Below, in pieces: positions 17,920-26,195 of a DNA stretch of 64,000 nt. The DNA lies in assembly GCF_022919715.1 (NCBI RefSeq), contig NZ_CP095042.1, positions 558,001 through 622,000 on the forward strand, read 5' to 3'. The position numbers and the translations under genes are program-made. This DNA is from Agromyces sp. H17E-10 (GTDB lineage: Bacteria; Actinomycetota; Actinomycetes; Actinomycetales; Microbacteriaceae). How positions within the stretch are numbered: the stretch's first letter is position 1; the number at the start of each line of letters is the position of its first letter. Below the pieces are notes generated by a model. That model saw only the letters and a list, made by a program, of their open reading frames with translations. It was not told where the DNA came from and made no database searches.

Positions 17920-20361
17920 TCACCCCAGTGTCGTGGTCACCTTTCCAGCCGAGTCGACCCGCATGGACCCCTTCGTGAACTGCTGCGTCCACCCCTTCGA
18001 CCACGAGCCGGTCGGCGACTTCGCGGGCACTCCGACCGGGGCCTTCAGCCCCCCTGCGGCCTTCCATGCATCCCAGATCCTGCCGGGCAGCCAGTACATG
18101 ACCTTGCCGCTGTACAGCAGCCGTCCCCGCTCGAACTGCTGCGACGACCAGCCCGACCCCTCGTCGACCACCCCTGCGACCGCGAAGCCGAGCACACCGC
18201 TTCCGCCGCCGAGCGCCGTCCAATTCGTGAGGTAGACCCCTGAGACCTTGGCGCCGCTCCGCACCTTGCCGGCCGCGTCGACCGCGAGGTAGCCGTTCGA
18301 GAACTGCTGGGTCCATCCGGTCGACCACGATCCGGTCGGAGACTTCACCGGCGGCCCGACCGGCGCCTTGAGGCCGCCGGCCGACTTCCAGGCGTCCCAG
18401 ATGGCGTTCGGCAGCCAGTACATGACGGTGCCGCTGTACAGCAGGCGCCCCCGCTCGAAGCGTTGCGACGACCAGCCCGATCCCTCGTCGACCACGCCGG
18501 CGACCGCATAGCCGAGCACGCCGCCACCGCCGCCGAGGGCGGACCAGTTCGTGAAGTAGACACCCGATACCTTCGCGCCGCCCCGGCTCTTCACCGTTCC
18601 AGCCGCGTCGACCGACATCGCGCCCCACCTGAACTGCTGCGTCCACCCCTTCGACCACGACCCTGCGGGCGACGTGGTCGGTGTTCCGATCGGCGCCTTC
18701 ACGCCGCCTGCCGCCTTCCAGGCGTCCCAGATCTTGCCCGGCAACCAGTACATGGCCTTGCCGCTGTAGAGCAGGCGGCCCTTCTCGAACCGCTGCGACG
18801 ACCAGCCGGAGCCCTCGTCGACGACGCCGGCGACCGCGTAGCCCAGGAGACCGCTCGGGCCGCCGAGGGCGAACCAGTTCGTCCTCCAGGTGCCTGAGAC
18901 CGACGCACCGCCGTACTGCGTCACGACGCCCGCGCTCGACTGCGTGAGCTGGGCATAGACGAACCGCTGCGTCCACGAGGTCGTGGCCGACCCCTTCGGC
19001 GATGTCGTCGGCGCGCCGATGGAGCCGGTCAACCCGCCGTGCGCCGTCCAGTAGTCCCACATCTTCGTCGGCATCCAGTACATGACCGAGCCGCTGTAGA
19101 GCAGGCGGCCCTTCTCGAAGCGCTGCGAGGTCCATCCACTGCCGTGGCTGACGACGTTCGAGGTCGGGTAGCCGAGCACACCCGACCAGGACTTGAGGGC
19201 CTTCCAGTTCGTGAGGAACGCACCGGAGACCCGATAACCGCCGCGGACCGCGATCCCGCTCGTCGGCTTCCAGCTCACGTAGCCGAACTCGAACGACTGC
19301 GTGTGCTCGATGGCATCGGCACCGGCGACGTCGCTGACGGGGTACCCGAGGCCGCTCGTCACGCCGCCCTTCGAGTAGTAGTACTTCGAGATCGAAGCGG
19401 CGGTCCGGAACGCCCCCAGGTCGGAGCGGTAGACGAGCTCGCCGTACTTGAATCGCTGCATGAGCCCGCCGCCCGAGAGGGACACGGCGTTCGCGAGCGG
19501 CGGCCCCAGCCTCGTCCCGGTCGCGCCGCCGTTCTTCGTCCAAGCGGCGACGAGCAGCGGGTGCACCTGGATCGTCGTCGAACCGAACCAGTCGGTGAAC
19601 ATACGCCAGAAGTTCCGGTTGCCGTACGACGAGCAGTCGTTCCCCGTGCCGTAGAGGTTGTCGAGCGCAGCCTGGTTCGGCCGGTACGGCGTGTACAGGT
19701 AGAGGCCCGCGGTCGCCTGGTTCTGGATGTACACCTGAGAGCTCCCGCACGCGCTGTTCGGGTGCCAGAGGATCGTGTTGTAGCGGCCCGCCTGGTATGC
19801 GCGGTCGGCCGGCCGGGCACGATACTTCTTGAACTGCCACGCGGCGTTGTAGAGCTGGTTGAAGAAGCCGTAGTAGTTGACGTCGCAATCGGCGGTGTCC
19901 GGGCAGCCGTAGCCCGTGGCCGAGCGATACTGGCGCGCGGTGGGCCAGGTGTCGGTCACGAGTCCCTGCTCCTTCTCGAGCAGGACGATCAGTGCCCTCG
20001 GGTTGATCCCGCAGGCGGTCGCGACCTTGTAGATGATCCGTGCGGCCGACTCGGTCTGGCCGGCATACGCGCTGCAGCCCTCCGACCTGGCGGGCTGCGA
20101 CCTCGTCGTCTCGACATAGCTCTTGAGGCAGGTGTATCCCTCGCGACAGATGGGGACCTTGGCGTTGAGGAACGCCTGGACCTGGTCGACCGTCATCGTC
20201 TTCGAGTTGTAGAAGACGTCGTCCGAGATGATGTTGCCCGGGTTGAAGTCCTTGCCGGTCGCCGCTGACGCCCCGGTCTGCCCGATCGGCGAGATCACGC
20301 CGGCCACGATGATTGCGAGCCCGGCCAGGGTCGCGAGAACCCCCCTCAGTAGCGATCGCAT
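17920..20361 (-). CDS. secreted LGFP-repeat cell-wall protein with lysozyme-like N-terminal domain
   Basis: 813 residues. A signal peptide covers about residues 1-34 (MRSLLR, hydrophobic core, cleavage near GASA). Residues ~40-260 form a Cys-containing domain with ACGINPRALIVLLEKEQGL and a YGFFNQLYNAAWQFKKY segment; the Glu in LLEKEQ looks like a lytic-transglycosylase-type position, but that is inference. Residues ~265-813 are tandem LGFP repeats (LGYAVAGVV, QRFEKGRLLYS, MYWLP, KAPIGTPTTSP), thought to bind cell-wall polysaccharide. ATG 20361 precedes the signal peptide directly. It lies within the polysaccharide locus and has its own putative promoter. Confidence 0.88.
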   Translation of the reverse strand: MRSLLRGVLATLAGLAIIVAGVISPIGQTGASAATGKDFNPGNIISDDVFYNSKTMTVDQVQAFLNAKVPICREGYTCLKSYVETTRSQPARSEGCSAYAGQTESAARIIYKVATACGINPRALIVLLEKEQGLVTDTWPTARQYRSATGYGCPDTADCDVNYYGFFNQLYNAAWQFKKYRARPADRAYQAGRYNTILWHPNSACGSSQVYIQNQATAGLYLYTPYRPNQAALDNLYGTGNDCSSYGNRNFWRMFTDWFGSTTIQVHPLLVAAWTKNGGATGTRLGPPLANAVSLSGGGLMQRFKYGELVYRSDLGAFRTAASISKYYYSKGGVTSGLGYPVSDVAGADAIEHTQSFEFGYVSWKPTSGIAVRGGYRVSGAFLTNWKALKSWSGVLGYPTSNVVSHGSGWTSQRFEKGRLLYSGSVMYWMPTKMWDYWTAHGGLTGSIGAPTTSPKGSATTSWTQRFVYAQLTQSSAGVVTQYGGASVSGTWRTNWFALGGPSGLLGYAVAGVVDEGSGWSSQRFEKGRLLYSGKAMYWLPGKIWDAWKAAGGVKAPIGTPTTSPAGSWSKGWTQQFRWGAMSVDAAGTVKSRGGAKVSGVYFTNWSALGGGGGVLGYAVAGVVDEGSGWSSQRFERGRLLYSGTVMYWLPNAIWDAWKSAGGLKAPVGPPVKSPTGSWSTGWTQQFSNGYLAVDAAGKVRSGAKVSGVYLTNWTALGGGSGVLGFAVAGVVDEGSGWSSQQFERGRLLYSGKVMYWLPGRIWDAWKAAGGLKAPVGVPAKSPTGSWSKGWTQQFTKGSMRVDSAGKVTTTLG
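17930..19230 (-). repeat. about 324-bp (108-codon) tandem coding repeats in the LGFP gene
   Basis: Near-identical blocks such as CCAGCCCGA followed by CCCTCGTCGACCAC recur at about 18151, 18474 and 18801, spacing close to 324 bp, with a diverged copy near 19132. Each unit codes for two LGFP motifs. Copy number could vary by recombination and assemblers could collapse it. Confidence 0.75.
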
Positions 20362-20427
20362 GGTCCCCCAACCGTCTCCGAGCGCGTGCTCGGCGGAATC
20401 GCGTGCAGAGCGGCTCCGCTCCACCCC

Positions 20428-20433
20428 ATTGTA
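20428..20433 (-). promoter_or_regulatory. putative promoter of the LGFP-repeat gene
   Basis: TACAAT on the minus strand, with a weak CTGGTG 17 nt upstream (20451-20456). It leaves a leader of about 60 nt before ATG 20361. Confidence 0.4.
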
Positions 20434-20461
20434 GGGAGGCGCGTGCCATGCACCAGACCCG

Positions 20462-20917
20462 CTACGGAGTGTCGGCGGACGCCGCGTACTTCGACGCACC
20501 ACCCTCGATCACCCGCGCCGGGACGCCGACGAGCAGGCTGTACGGGGGTGCGATCGTGCCTTCGGTCACGACTGCTCCCGCGGCGACCACCGAGTGATGG
20601 CCGATCGCCACTCCCATCAGGATGGTCGCATTCGCGCCGACGTAGACGTTCGAGCCGATCGTGGAACGGGCCCGCTCGATGCCCGCACGCCGTTCGCTGA
20701 CGCACCGCGCGACCGTCGAGTGCGTGTAGATGTGGACGCCCGACGAGATGTCGCATCCTTCGCCGATCTCGAGCCCGCCGCTGCCGTCGATGACCGTGAA
20801 GGCGCCGATCCACGTACCGGCGCCCACCACGGGATCGCCGACGAGCCACGCATGGGGGTTGAACGGGTTCGCGGGGACGCCGTGATCGAACGGTGCCGCC
20901 TGGCCGGCCTCGGACAT
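20462..20917 (-). CDS. hexapeptide-repeat acetyltransferase
   Basis: Left-handed beta-helix acyltransferase of 151 residues, cytoplasmic, probably O- or N-acetylating a sugar nucleotide. GAGTWIGAFTVIDGSGGL, the catalytic-type His in VHIYTHSTV, SNVYVGANATILMGV and AAGAVVTEGTIAPPYSLLVG are the repeat coils. ATG 20917 is preceded by GGAG. It is transcribed away from the epimerase-aminotransferase-glycosyltransferase set at 20997-24240 and may serve that module, in the role that a PglD-type enzyme plays after amination. No WbpD-type C-terminal tail. Confidence 0.83.
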   Translation of the reverse strand: MSEAGQAAPFDHGVPANPFNPHAWLVGDPVVGAGTWIGAFTVIDGSGGLEIGEGCDISSGVHIYTHSTVARCVSERRAGIERARSTIGSNVYVGANATILMGVAIGHHSVVAAGAVVTEGTIAPPYSLLVGVPARVIEGGASKYAASADTP

Positions 20918-20943
20918 CGCGGGTACTCCTCGGGTGGCGTTGC

Positions 20944-20949
20944 TAAGGT
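20944..20949 (+). promoter_or_regulatory. putative -10 box (TAAGGT) of the epimerase module
   Basis: TAAGGT about 47 nt before ATG 20997, in the 79-nt divergent gap. No clear -35. Confidence 0.3.
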
Positions 20950-20996
20950 GTTGGCGCGGGCCGTCGCCCGTTCCTTCCAGAACTCTACGCGTTGGG

Positions 20997-21968
20997 ATGT
21001 CGATGTCCGTTCGATCCAAGTCAGTCCTCGTCACGGGCGGAGCCGGCTTCATCGGAAGCCATCTCGTCGATCGGCTCATCCGCGACGAGCCGAGCAAGAT
21101 CACGGTCGTCGACAACTTCTTCCTCGGCAACGAGGACAATCTCCGCGACGCCGTCATCGCCCGGCCCGACATCGAGGTCGTCCGGCTCGATGCCGCCGAC
21201 CTGGCCGCGATGCAGGACGTGGTCGAGCGCAACGAGGTCGACGTCGTGTTCGACCTCGCCGTCATCCCGCTGCCGACCTCGCTCACGTTCCCGGCGTGGA
21301 CCGTGCAGACCAACGTCGGCATCGCGACGACGTTCTGCGAGATCGTCCGCCGGGGCCTGATCGAGCGTCTCGTGCACGTGTCGAGCTCTGAGGCCTACGG
21401 CTCGGCGCGATACGTCCCGATGGACGAGCAGCACCCGCACGACGCGATCACGCCGTACGCCGCGAGCAAGTCGGCCGCCGACCACATCATCGAGTCGTAC
21501 GTGCAGACGTTCGGCATCGACGCGACCGTCATCCGGCCGTTCAACAACATCGGACCCCGCCAGAACCCCGGAAGCTACGCGGGCATCATCCCGATCGTGG
21601 TCCGGCGCGTGCTCGAGGACCGGCCGATCGAGATCTTCGGCGACGGCGAGCAGACGCGCGACTTCACGTACGTCAAGGAGACCGCCGACCTGATCGCCCG
21701 CATCCACGACGAGCCTCGCTGCCGCGGGCAGGTCCTCAACGTCGCGACCGGAGTGGAGACGTCGGTGAACGACCTCGTCCGCCGCATCCTCGCCATCATG
21801 GACCGCCCCGACCACCCCGTCGTCCACACCGACGAGCGCCCCGGCGACGTTCGCCGCCACTGCGCCGACGTCACGAAGCTGACCGGAATCCTCGGCCACG
21901 CGCCGACGCCGCTCTCCGACGACGCGCTGGCCAGCACGATCGACTGGTACCGCGGAGTCCTTGCATGA
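20997..21968 (+). CDS. NAD-dependent sugar epimerase/dehydratase
   Basis: Extended SDR enzyme acting on a nucleotide sugar, 323 residues. VLVTGGAGFIGSHL (11-24), VVDNFFLGNEDNL, VHVSSSEAYGSARY, TPYAASKSAADHI (Tyr-X3-Lys) and RPFNNIGPRQ are clear. It is closer to UDP-sugar 4,6-dehydratase or 4-epimerase families than to GalE proper. It is coupled by ATGA to an aminotransferase, so it likely makes the 4-keto (or epimerised) sugar that is then aminated. ATG 20997 is taken; a second Met two codons on (21003) is equally possible. Confidence 0.88.
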   Translation: MSMSVRSKSVLVTGGAGFIGSHLVDRLIRDEPSKITVVDNFFLGNEDNLRDAVIARPDIEVVRLDAADLAAMQDVVERNEVDVVFDLAVIPLPTSLTFPAWTVQTNVGIATTFCEIVRRGLIERLVHVSSSEAYGSARYVPMDEQHPHDAITPYAASKSAADHIIESYVQTFGIDATVIRPFNNIGPRQNPGSYAGIIPIVVRRVLEDRPIEIFGDGEQTRDFTYVKETADLIARIHDEPRCRGQVLNVATGVETSVNDLVRRILAIMDRPDHPVVHTDERPGDVRRHCADVTKLTGILGHAPTPLSDDALASTIDWYRGVLA

Positions 21969-23077
21969 GGCTGAACGTCCCGGTGCTCGGCGTCGAGGAG
22001 GCCGCGGCCGTCGCGGAGGTGCTGGCGAGCGGATATCTGACCCAGGGCCCGCGCACCGCCGAGTTCGAGCGTCTCGTCGCTGCGAAGGCCGGCGTGGCCT
22101 ACGCGTTCGCGACGAGCTCGGCGACGACCGGACTCCACCTCGCACTGCACGCACTGGGGGTCGGTCCGGGCGACGAGGTGGTCATTCCCGACTTCAGTTT
22201 CCCGGCGACGGCGAACGCCGTCGTGGAGACGGGCGCGACGCCCGTGTTCGTCGACATCGACCTCGACACCTTCAACATCGACGCGACGCTCATCGAGGCC
22301 GCGATCACGCCGCGCACCAAGGCGATCATGCCGGTGCACGCGTTCGGGCTCTGCGCCGACATGGACGCGATCAACGCCGTGGCGGCCGCCCACGGGCTGC
22401 CCGTCCTCGAAGACGCGGCGTGCGCGCTCGCCGGCAGCTACCGCGGCCGGCAGGCGGGATCGCTGGGCACCGCCGGCGTCTACTCGTTCCATCCGCGCAA
22501 GGTCATCACGACCGGCGAGGGCGGCATGATCACGACGTCGGATCCCGAGCTCGCCGACCGGCTGCGCGTTCTCCGTGCCCACGGCGCCGTGCGGGGCGAG
22601 CTCTACATGGAGTTCGTCGACGCCGGGTACAACTACCGGTTGAGCGACGTGCATGCCGCGATCGGCGTCGTGCAGATGTCGCGCCTCGACGGCATCGTCG
22701 AGCAGCGGCGGGCCCGCGCCCGCGTACTGGACGGCCTGCTCGCCGACGTCGAGGGCGCTCGGGTGCCCGTCGTACCCGAGGGCATCGAACCGACGTACCA
22801 GTCGTACGTCGTCCTGCTCGACCAGGGGATCGACCGCGACGAGGTGATCAGGTCGATGGCGCGCCGCGACGTCGAGACCACGCTCGGCACCTACGGCATG
22901 CACCTGCAGCCCTACTTCCGCGATCGGTTCGGTATCGGCGACGCACTGCTGCCGAACTCGACCAGGGCGCACCGGCAGGCGCTCACGCTCCCCCTGTACG
23001 AGCAGCTCGACGAACGTGATCTCGAACTCGTGCGCGACGCCCTCGTCGCGAGCATCGCGGAGTCCCGCGGGCGATGA
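21965..23077 (+). CDS. DegT/DnrJ/EryC1/StrS aminotransferase
   Basis: PLP-dependent nucleotide-sugar aminotransferase, 370 residues, distinct from the copy at 11968. Visible features: TSSATTGLHLALHALGVG, VLEDAACALAGSY and YSFHPRKVITTGEGGMI, where the Lys of PRK is the PLP-binding residue. ATGA overlaps on both sides tie it to the SDR enzyme upstream and the glycosyltransferase downstream. The expected product is an amino-deoxy sugar nucleotide; the aminated position cannot be read from sequence. Confidence 0.9.
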   Translation: MRLNVPVLGVEEAAAVAEVLASGYLTQGPRTAEFERLVAAKAGVAYAFATSSATTGLHLALHALGVGPGDEVVIPDFSFPATANAVVETGATPVFVDIDLDTFNIDATLIEAAITPRTKAIMPVHAFGLCADMDAINAVAAAHGLPVLEDAACALAGSYRGRQAGSLGTAGVYSFHPRKVITTGEGGMITTSDPELADRLRVLRAHGAVRGELYMEFVDAGYNYRLSDVHAAIGVVQMSRLDGIVEQRRARARVLDGLLADVEGARVPVVPEGIEPTYQSYVVLLDQGIDRDEVIRSMARRDVETTLGTYGMHLQPYFRDRFGIGDALLPNSTRAHRQALTLPLYEQLDERDLELVRDALVASIAESRGR

Positions 23078-24240
23078 CGAGCGCGCTCACGCGACACCAG
23101 CGGCGCCTGACGACGGTGGCGTACGCACTGTTCGCCCCCGTCGGCTGGTTCCGCCGCAAGGTCGACTGGGTCGTCGGCGTCGAGGAGGTCGCGTCGGTCA
23201 CTCGGCACCTGGCCGACGCCATTCCCGGATCGGTGAGCGTCGTGCAGCAGCCGCACCCGTTCTACGACGTCGACTACGACGTCGTCATCCGCGACGACGA
23301 GGGCCGATGGGGACGGTTCCGTCGGCTCTACGGCGGAGCGATCGTGTTCGCGTGGCTGCTGCGCCGCGCCCGCGGTTTCGTGTACGTCGGTCGCGCCGGG
23401 TTCCTCGACATCGTCGATGACGAGCGACGGTTCGAGTTCGCGTTCCTGAAGCGCCGCGGCAAGCGGCTCGTCACGTACTTCACGGGCACCGACATCCGAT
23501 CGCTCCGGCTCATGTGCGAGCTCGCCGACCGCACGGGCCGGCCGAACGTCGGCTCCAAGCTCGCCGAGGCACGGCCCGAGCTCCTCACGGACCAGTACGA
23601 GGAACCGGTCCGCCGGCGGGCAGCAGTGGCCGACGAATTCTCCGACGCGATCTTCTCGATGTCGGTCGACCAGACGTCCTACCTCACGCGTCGGACTCAC
23701 CCCTTCCTCTACTTCCATCCCGACGCGAACTTCACGGACGACTTCTCGCGATTCGACGCCCCCGAGCGCATCGTGGTCCTGCACGCGCCGTCGAACCCGA
23801 CGGTGAAGGGCACGGCGCTCGTGCGTGAGGCGATGAACCGCATCTGCGCCGAGCGCCCGAACGTCGAGTACCGCGAGCTCACGAACGCCTCGAACACCGA
23901 GGTGCTCGCCGCGATCGACGAGGCCCACATCGTGCTCAACCAGTTCTACGCATACGTGCCGGGTGTCTTCGGCATCGAGGCGATGGCCCGCGGTGCCGCC
24001 ATGCTCTGCAGTGCCGATCCCCGGCTCGAGCCCGATCTCGGGTCCGAGGCCACCGGCGCCTGGCTGGTCACCCCGCACGAGCACATCTACGAGCAGGTCT
24101 CGGCATTGCTCGACGACCCCCGACGCATGCGCGACCAGGCGGTCAGGGGCAATCGCTGGGCGCGCGATCACGCGTCGGAGTCGGCGTCGGCTTCGGCGCT
24201 CGCCCGGGTGCTCGACGAGATCGCGGACGGCGGCCGCTGA
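23074..24240 (+). CDS. GT4-like glycosyltransferase
   Basis: 388 residues. Contains TYFTGTDIRSLRL, LHAPSNPTVKGTALV and a C-terminal GVFGIEAMARGAAMLCS block with the Glu of GT-B donor sites. It is a subfamily relative of the enzyme at 6784-7977. It starts within the aminotransferase stop (ATGA) and is the last gene of the 20997-24240 operon, so it probably transfers the amino sugar made by the two preceding enzymes. It ends 9 nt from the convergent gene at 24250. Confidence 0.8.
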   Translation: MTSALTRHQRRLTTVAYALFAPVGWFRRKVDWVVGVEEVASVTRHLADAIPGSVSVVQQPHPFYDVDYDVVIRDDEGRWGRFRRLYGGAIVFAWLLRRARGFVYVGRAGFLDIVDDERRFEFAFLKRRGKRLVTYFTGTDIRSLRLMCELADRTGRPNVGSKLAEARPELLTDQYEEPVRRRAAVADEFSDAIFSMSVDQTSYLTRRTHPFLYFHPDANFTDDFSRFDAPERIVVLHAPSNPTVKGTALVREAMNRICAERPNVEYRELTNASNTEVLAAIDEAHIVLNQFYAYVPGVFGIEAMARGAAMLCSADPRLEPDLGSEATGAWLVTPHEHIYEQVSALLDDPRRMRDQAVRGNRWARDHASESASASALARVLDEIADGGR

Positions 24241-24249
24241 CGCGGCGCC

Positions 24250-25083
24250 TCAGGCCGCCGTGCCCCCGCGCGCGATCAGCCTGCGATAGGCGACCTTCCG
24301 CACCCGCTCCGGCACGAACCGGTACACGCCGCGCACGGTGACGTTGCGCACGTACTCCCAGCGGCTCGTGAACCGGATGCGGCGCAGCGCGCGCTGCAGC
24401 TCGAGCTCGCTGCGCCACTGGGCGCGCCCGCCTCGGCGGGCGTAGGCGCCCGCGCCGACGCGGTACATGACGAGCGGGTCGGCGAGGTTCTCGACGGATG
24501 CTCCGGTGTCGATCATCCTCGCGAACAACCAGTAGTCCTCCATGAGCCCGAGGGGCTGGTACCCGCCGGCCCGTTCGACGGCGGTGCGCCGGTACATCAC
24601 GGTCGGGTGGCTGAACGGATCGTGGAACCGCGCATAGCGCGAGATCTCGTCGTGGCCGGTGCGCGGTGTCCGGCGCGCGACGATCGCCCCGCCGTCGTCG
24701 AGGAACTCGAACATGCCGGTGCCGACGAGGTCGGCGCCGCCCTCGATCACCGGGAGCTGCTTGGCGAAGCGCTCGGGCAGGGAGATGTCGTCGGCGTCCA
24801 TGCGGGCCACGATCTCGTGCTCGCACAGCGTCAGTCCGAGGTCGAGCGCACGCGCGAGCCCGACGTTCTCGTCGAGGGCGTGGTGCGTGACCGGCACCGG
24901 GCTCTCGTCGACGACGCGGTCGATCGCCGCCGACAGTTCGTCGTCGACGGGTCCGTCCTGCACGAGCACGACCTGGGCCGGCCGCACCGTCTGCTCGCCG
25001 ACCGTCGAGGTGAAGGCCTTCGCGAAGTGCGCGGCGTCGTCGCCGCGGTAGACCGGCATGAGCAGCGAGAACGGCGCGCTCAC
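24250..25083 (-). CDS. family 2 glycosyltransferase
   Basis: GT-A enzyme of 277 residues. SLLMPVYRGDDAAHF at the start, VVLVQDGPVDDEL, ARMDADDISLPERF (the metal-binding DADD) and an EDYWLF segment are the family landmarks. It resembles rhamnosyl- or galactosyl-transferases of capsule loci, without certainty. The GTG at 25083 overlaps the upstream stop as GTGA and opens the conserved strand; the longer frame upstream has no GT2 features. Confidence 0.87.
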   Translation of the reverse strand: MSAPFSLLMPVYRGDDAAHFAKAFTSTVGEQTVRPAQVVLVQDGPVDDELSAAIDRVVDESPVPVTHHALDENVGLARALDLGLTLCEHEIVARMDADDISLPERFAKQLPVIEGGADLVGTGMFEFLDDGGAIVARRTPRTGHDEISRYARFHDPFSHPTVMYRRTAVERAGGYQPLGLMEDYWLFARMIDTGASVENLADPLVMYRVGAGAYARRGGRAQWRSELELQRALRRIRFTSRWEYVRNVTVRGVYRFVPERVRKVAYRRLIARGGTAA

Positions 25084-26030
25084 GTCGGTTCCACCAGGCG
25101 CACGGCGTCGGTCGCCCGCCCGAGTCCGTCGAGCGACATCGCGTTGGGGCGGGGCCTCGTGCGAGTGCCGTCGCGGTAGCCGCGCTTCCAGCCGTCGCGG
25201 AGCACGGCACGGTCGTCCGACCGCGTGAACGTGCGGATCCATCGGCGGACGCTCGACGCGCCGTAGACGAGCTTCTCCCCCGCCGACAGGCTCGACGAGC
25301 GACGGAACATCCAGAGCTTGTTGCGCACCTCGTAGTAGAACCGCGGACCGGGGTCGGCGTCGGTCGCCCCGAGCACCCTGGTCTTGTGCACGACGACCGA
25401 CGACGGCACGTGCACGCCACGTCGGCCGCGCAGCACGCGGGTGGAGTATTCGAAGTCGTCGTTCCAGATGAAGTAGTCGGCGATCGGCAGCCCGATCTCG
25501 CGCACGACGTCGGCGCGCACGAGCATCGAGACGAACGAGGTGCTGCGAATCGGGATGCCTCCGCGGCGCGCCGCGGCGATGCGCTCGTCGCGGTCGACGA
25601 AGGGCTTCTCGCGGGGCGTGTTCATCGGATGCTCGGTGCCGTCGTGCCAGACGACGCGCGAGCCCGCGGCGACGAGGTCGGTGCCGTCGACCGCGCCGAC
25701 GAGCTCGGCGAGCGCCGAGGCGGTCGGCACCGTGTCGTCGTCCATGAGCCAGAGCCAGTCGGGGTCGTGATCGGCGAGCGCGACCGCCATGCCCGCGGCG
25801 AACCCGCCGGCGCCGCCCGTGTTCCGCGGCAGCGAGACGAGGTCGACGAGATCGCCGGCAGCGCGGGCGACCTCGGCGGAGTCGTCGGTCGACGCGTTGT
25901 CGACGACGACGACCTTCGCGAGCGGCAACTGCTGGGCCGCGAGCGCGCCGAGCACCTCGGCGAGGAGGGCCGCCCGGTTGTAGGCGACGACGACGGCGAC
26001 GACGCGTGGGGGCACTGGTGACGGACTCAT
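25080..26030 (-). CDS. GlfT2-like family 2 glycosyltransferase
   Basis: 316 residues. VVAVVVAYNRAALLAEVL, VVVVDNASTDDSAEV, NTGGAGGFAAGM and WLWLMDDDTVP form the signature of GlfT2/rhamnosyltransferase-type GT2 enzymes; WNDDFEYSTRVLRG supplies the catalytic-base region. In mycobacteria GlfT2 polymerises galactofuran, but no UDP-galactopyranose mutase is in this window, so the donor is open. ATG 26030 starts just before the first strand. First gene of a two-gene operon with 24250. Confidence 0.87.
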   Translation of the reverse strand: MSPSPVPPRVVAVVVAYNRAALLAEVLGALAAQQLPLAKVVVVDNASTDDSAEVARAAGDLVDLVSLPRNTGGAGGFAAGMAVALADHDPDWLWLMDDDTVPTASALAELVGAVDGTDLVAAGSRVVWHDGTEHPMNTPREKPFVDRDERIAAARRGGIPIRSTSFVSMLVRADVVREIGLPIADYFIWNDDFEYSTRVLRGRRGVHVPSSVVVHKTRVLGATDADPGPRFYYEVRNKLWMFRRSSSLSAGEKLVYGASSVRRWIRTFTRSDDRAVLRDGWKRGYRDGTRTRPRPNAMSLDGLGRATDAVRLVEPT

Positions 26031-26195
26031 CGACTCTCGCTGATCTCGGCTGACGGGCCCGTGGCTCGCGACGGGCTCCCTGACTATCTTGCCCTGTCCG
26101 GGCGCACGGGCTTTCCACAGCATGCGGCTCTCGCCGGATTCTCGGAAAGGCGCGCGATAGATTGGAGGGTCGCCTGTGACGCTCGAAGGAGGGGC

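Noticed and set aside
17930-19230. Regular repeats that could suggest a CRISPR array
   Set aside because: The units are about 324 bp, in frame and translate to LGFP motifs; no short repeats with unique spacers.
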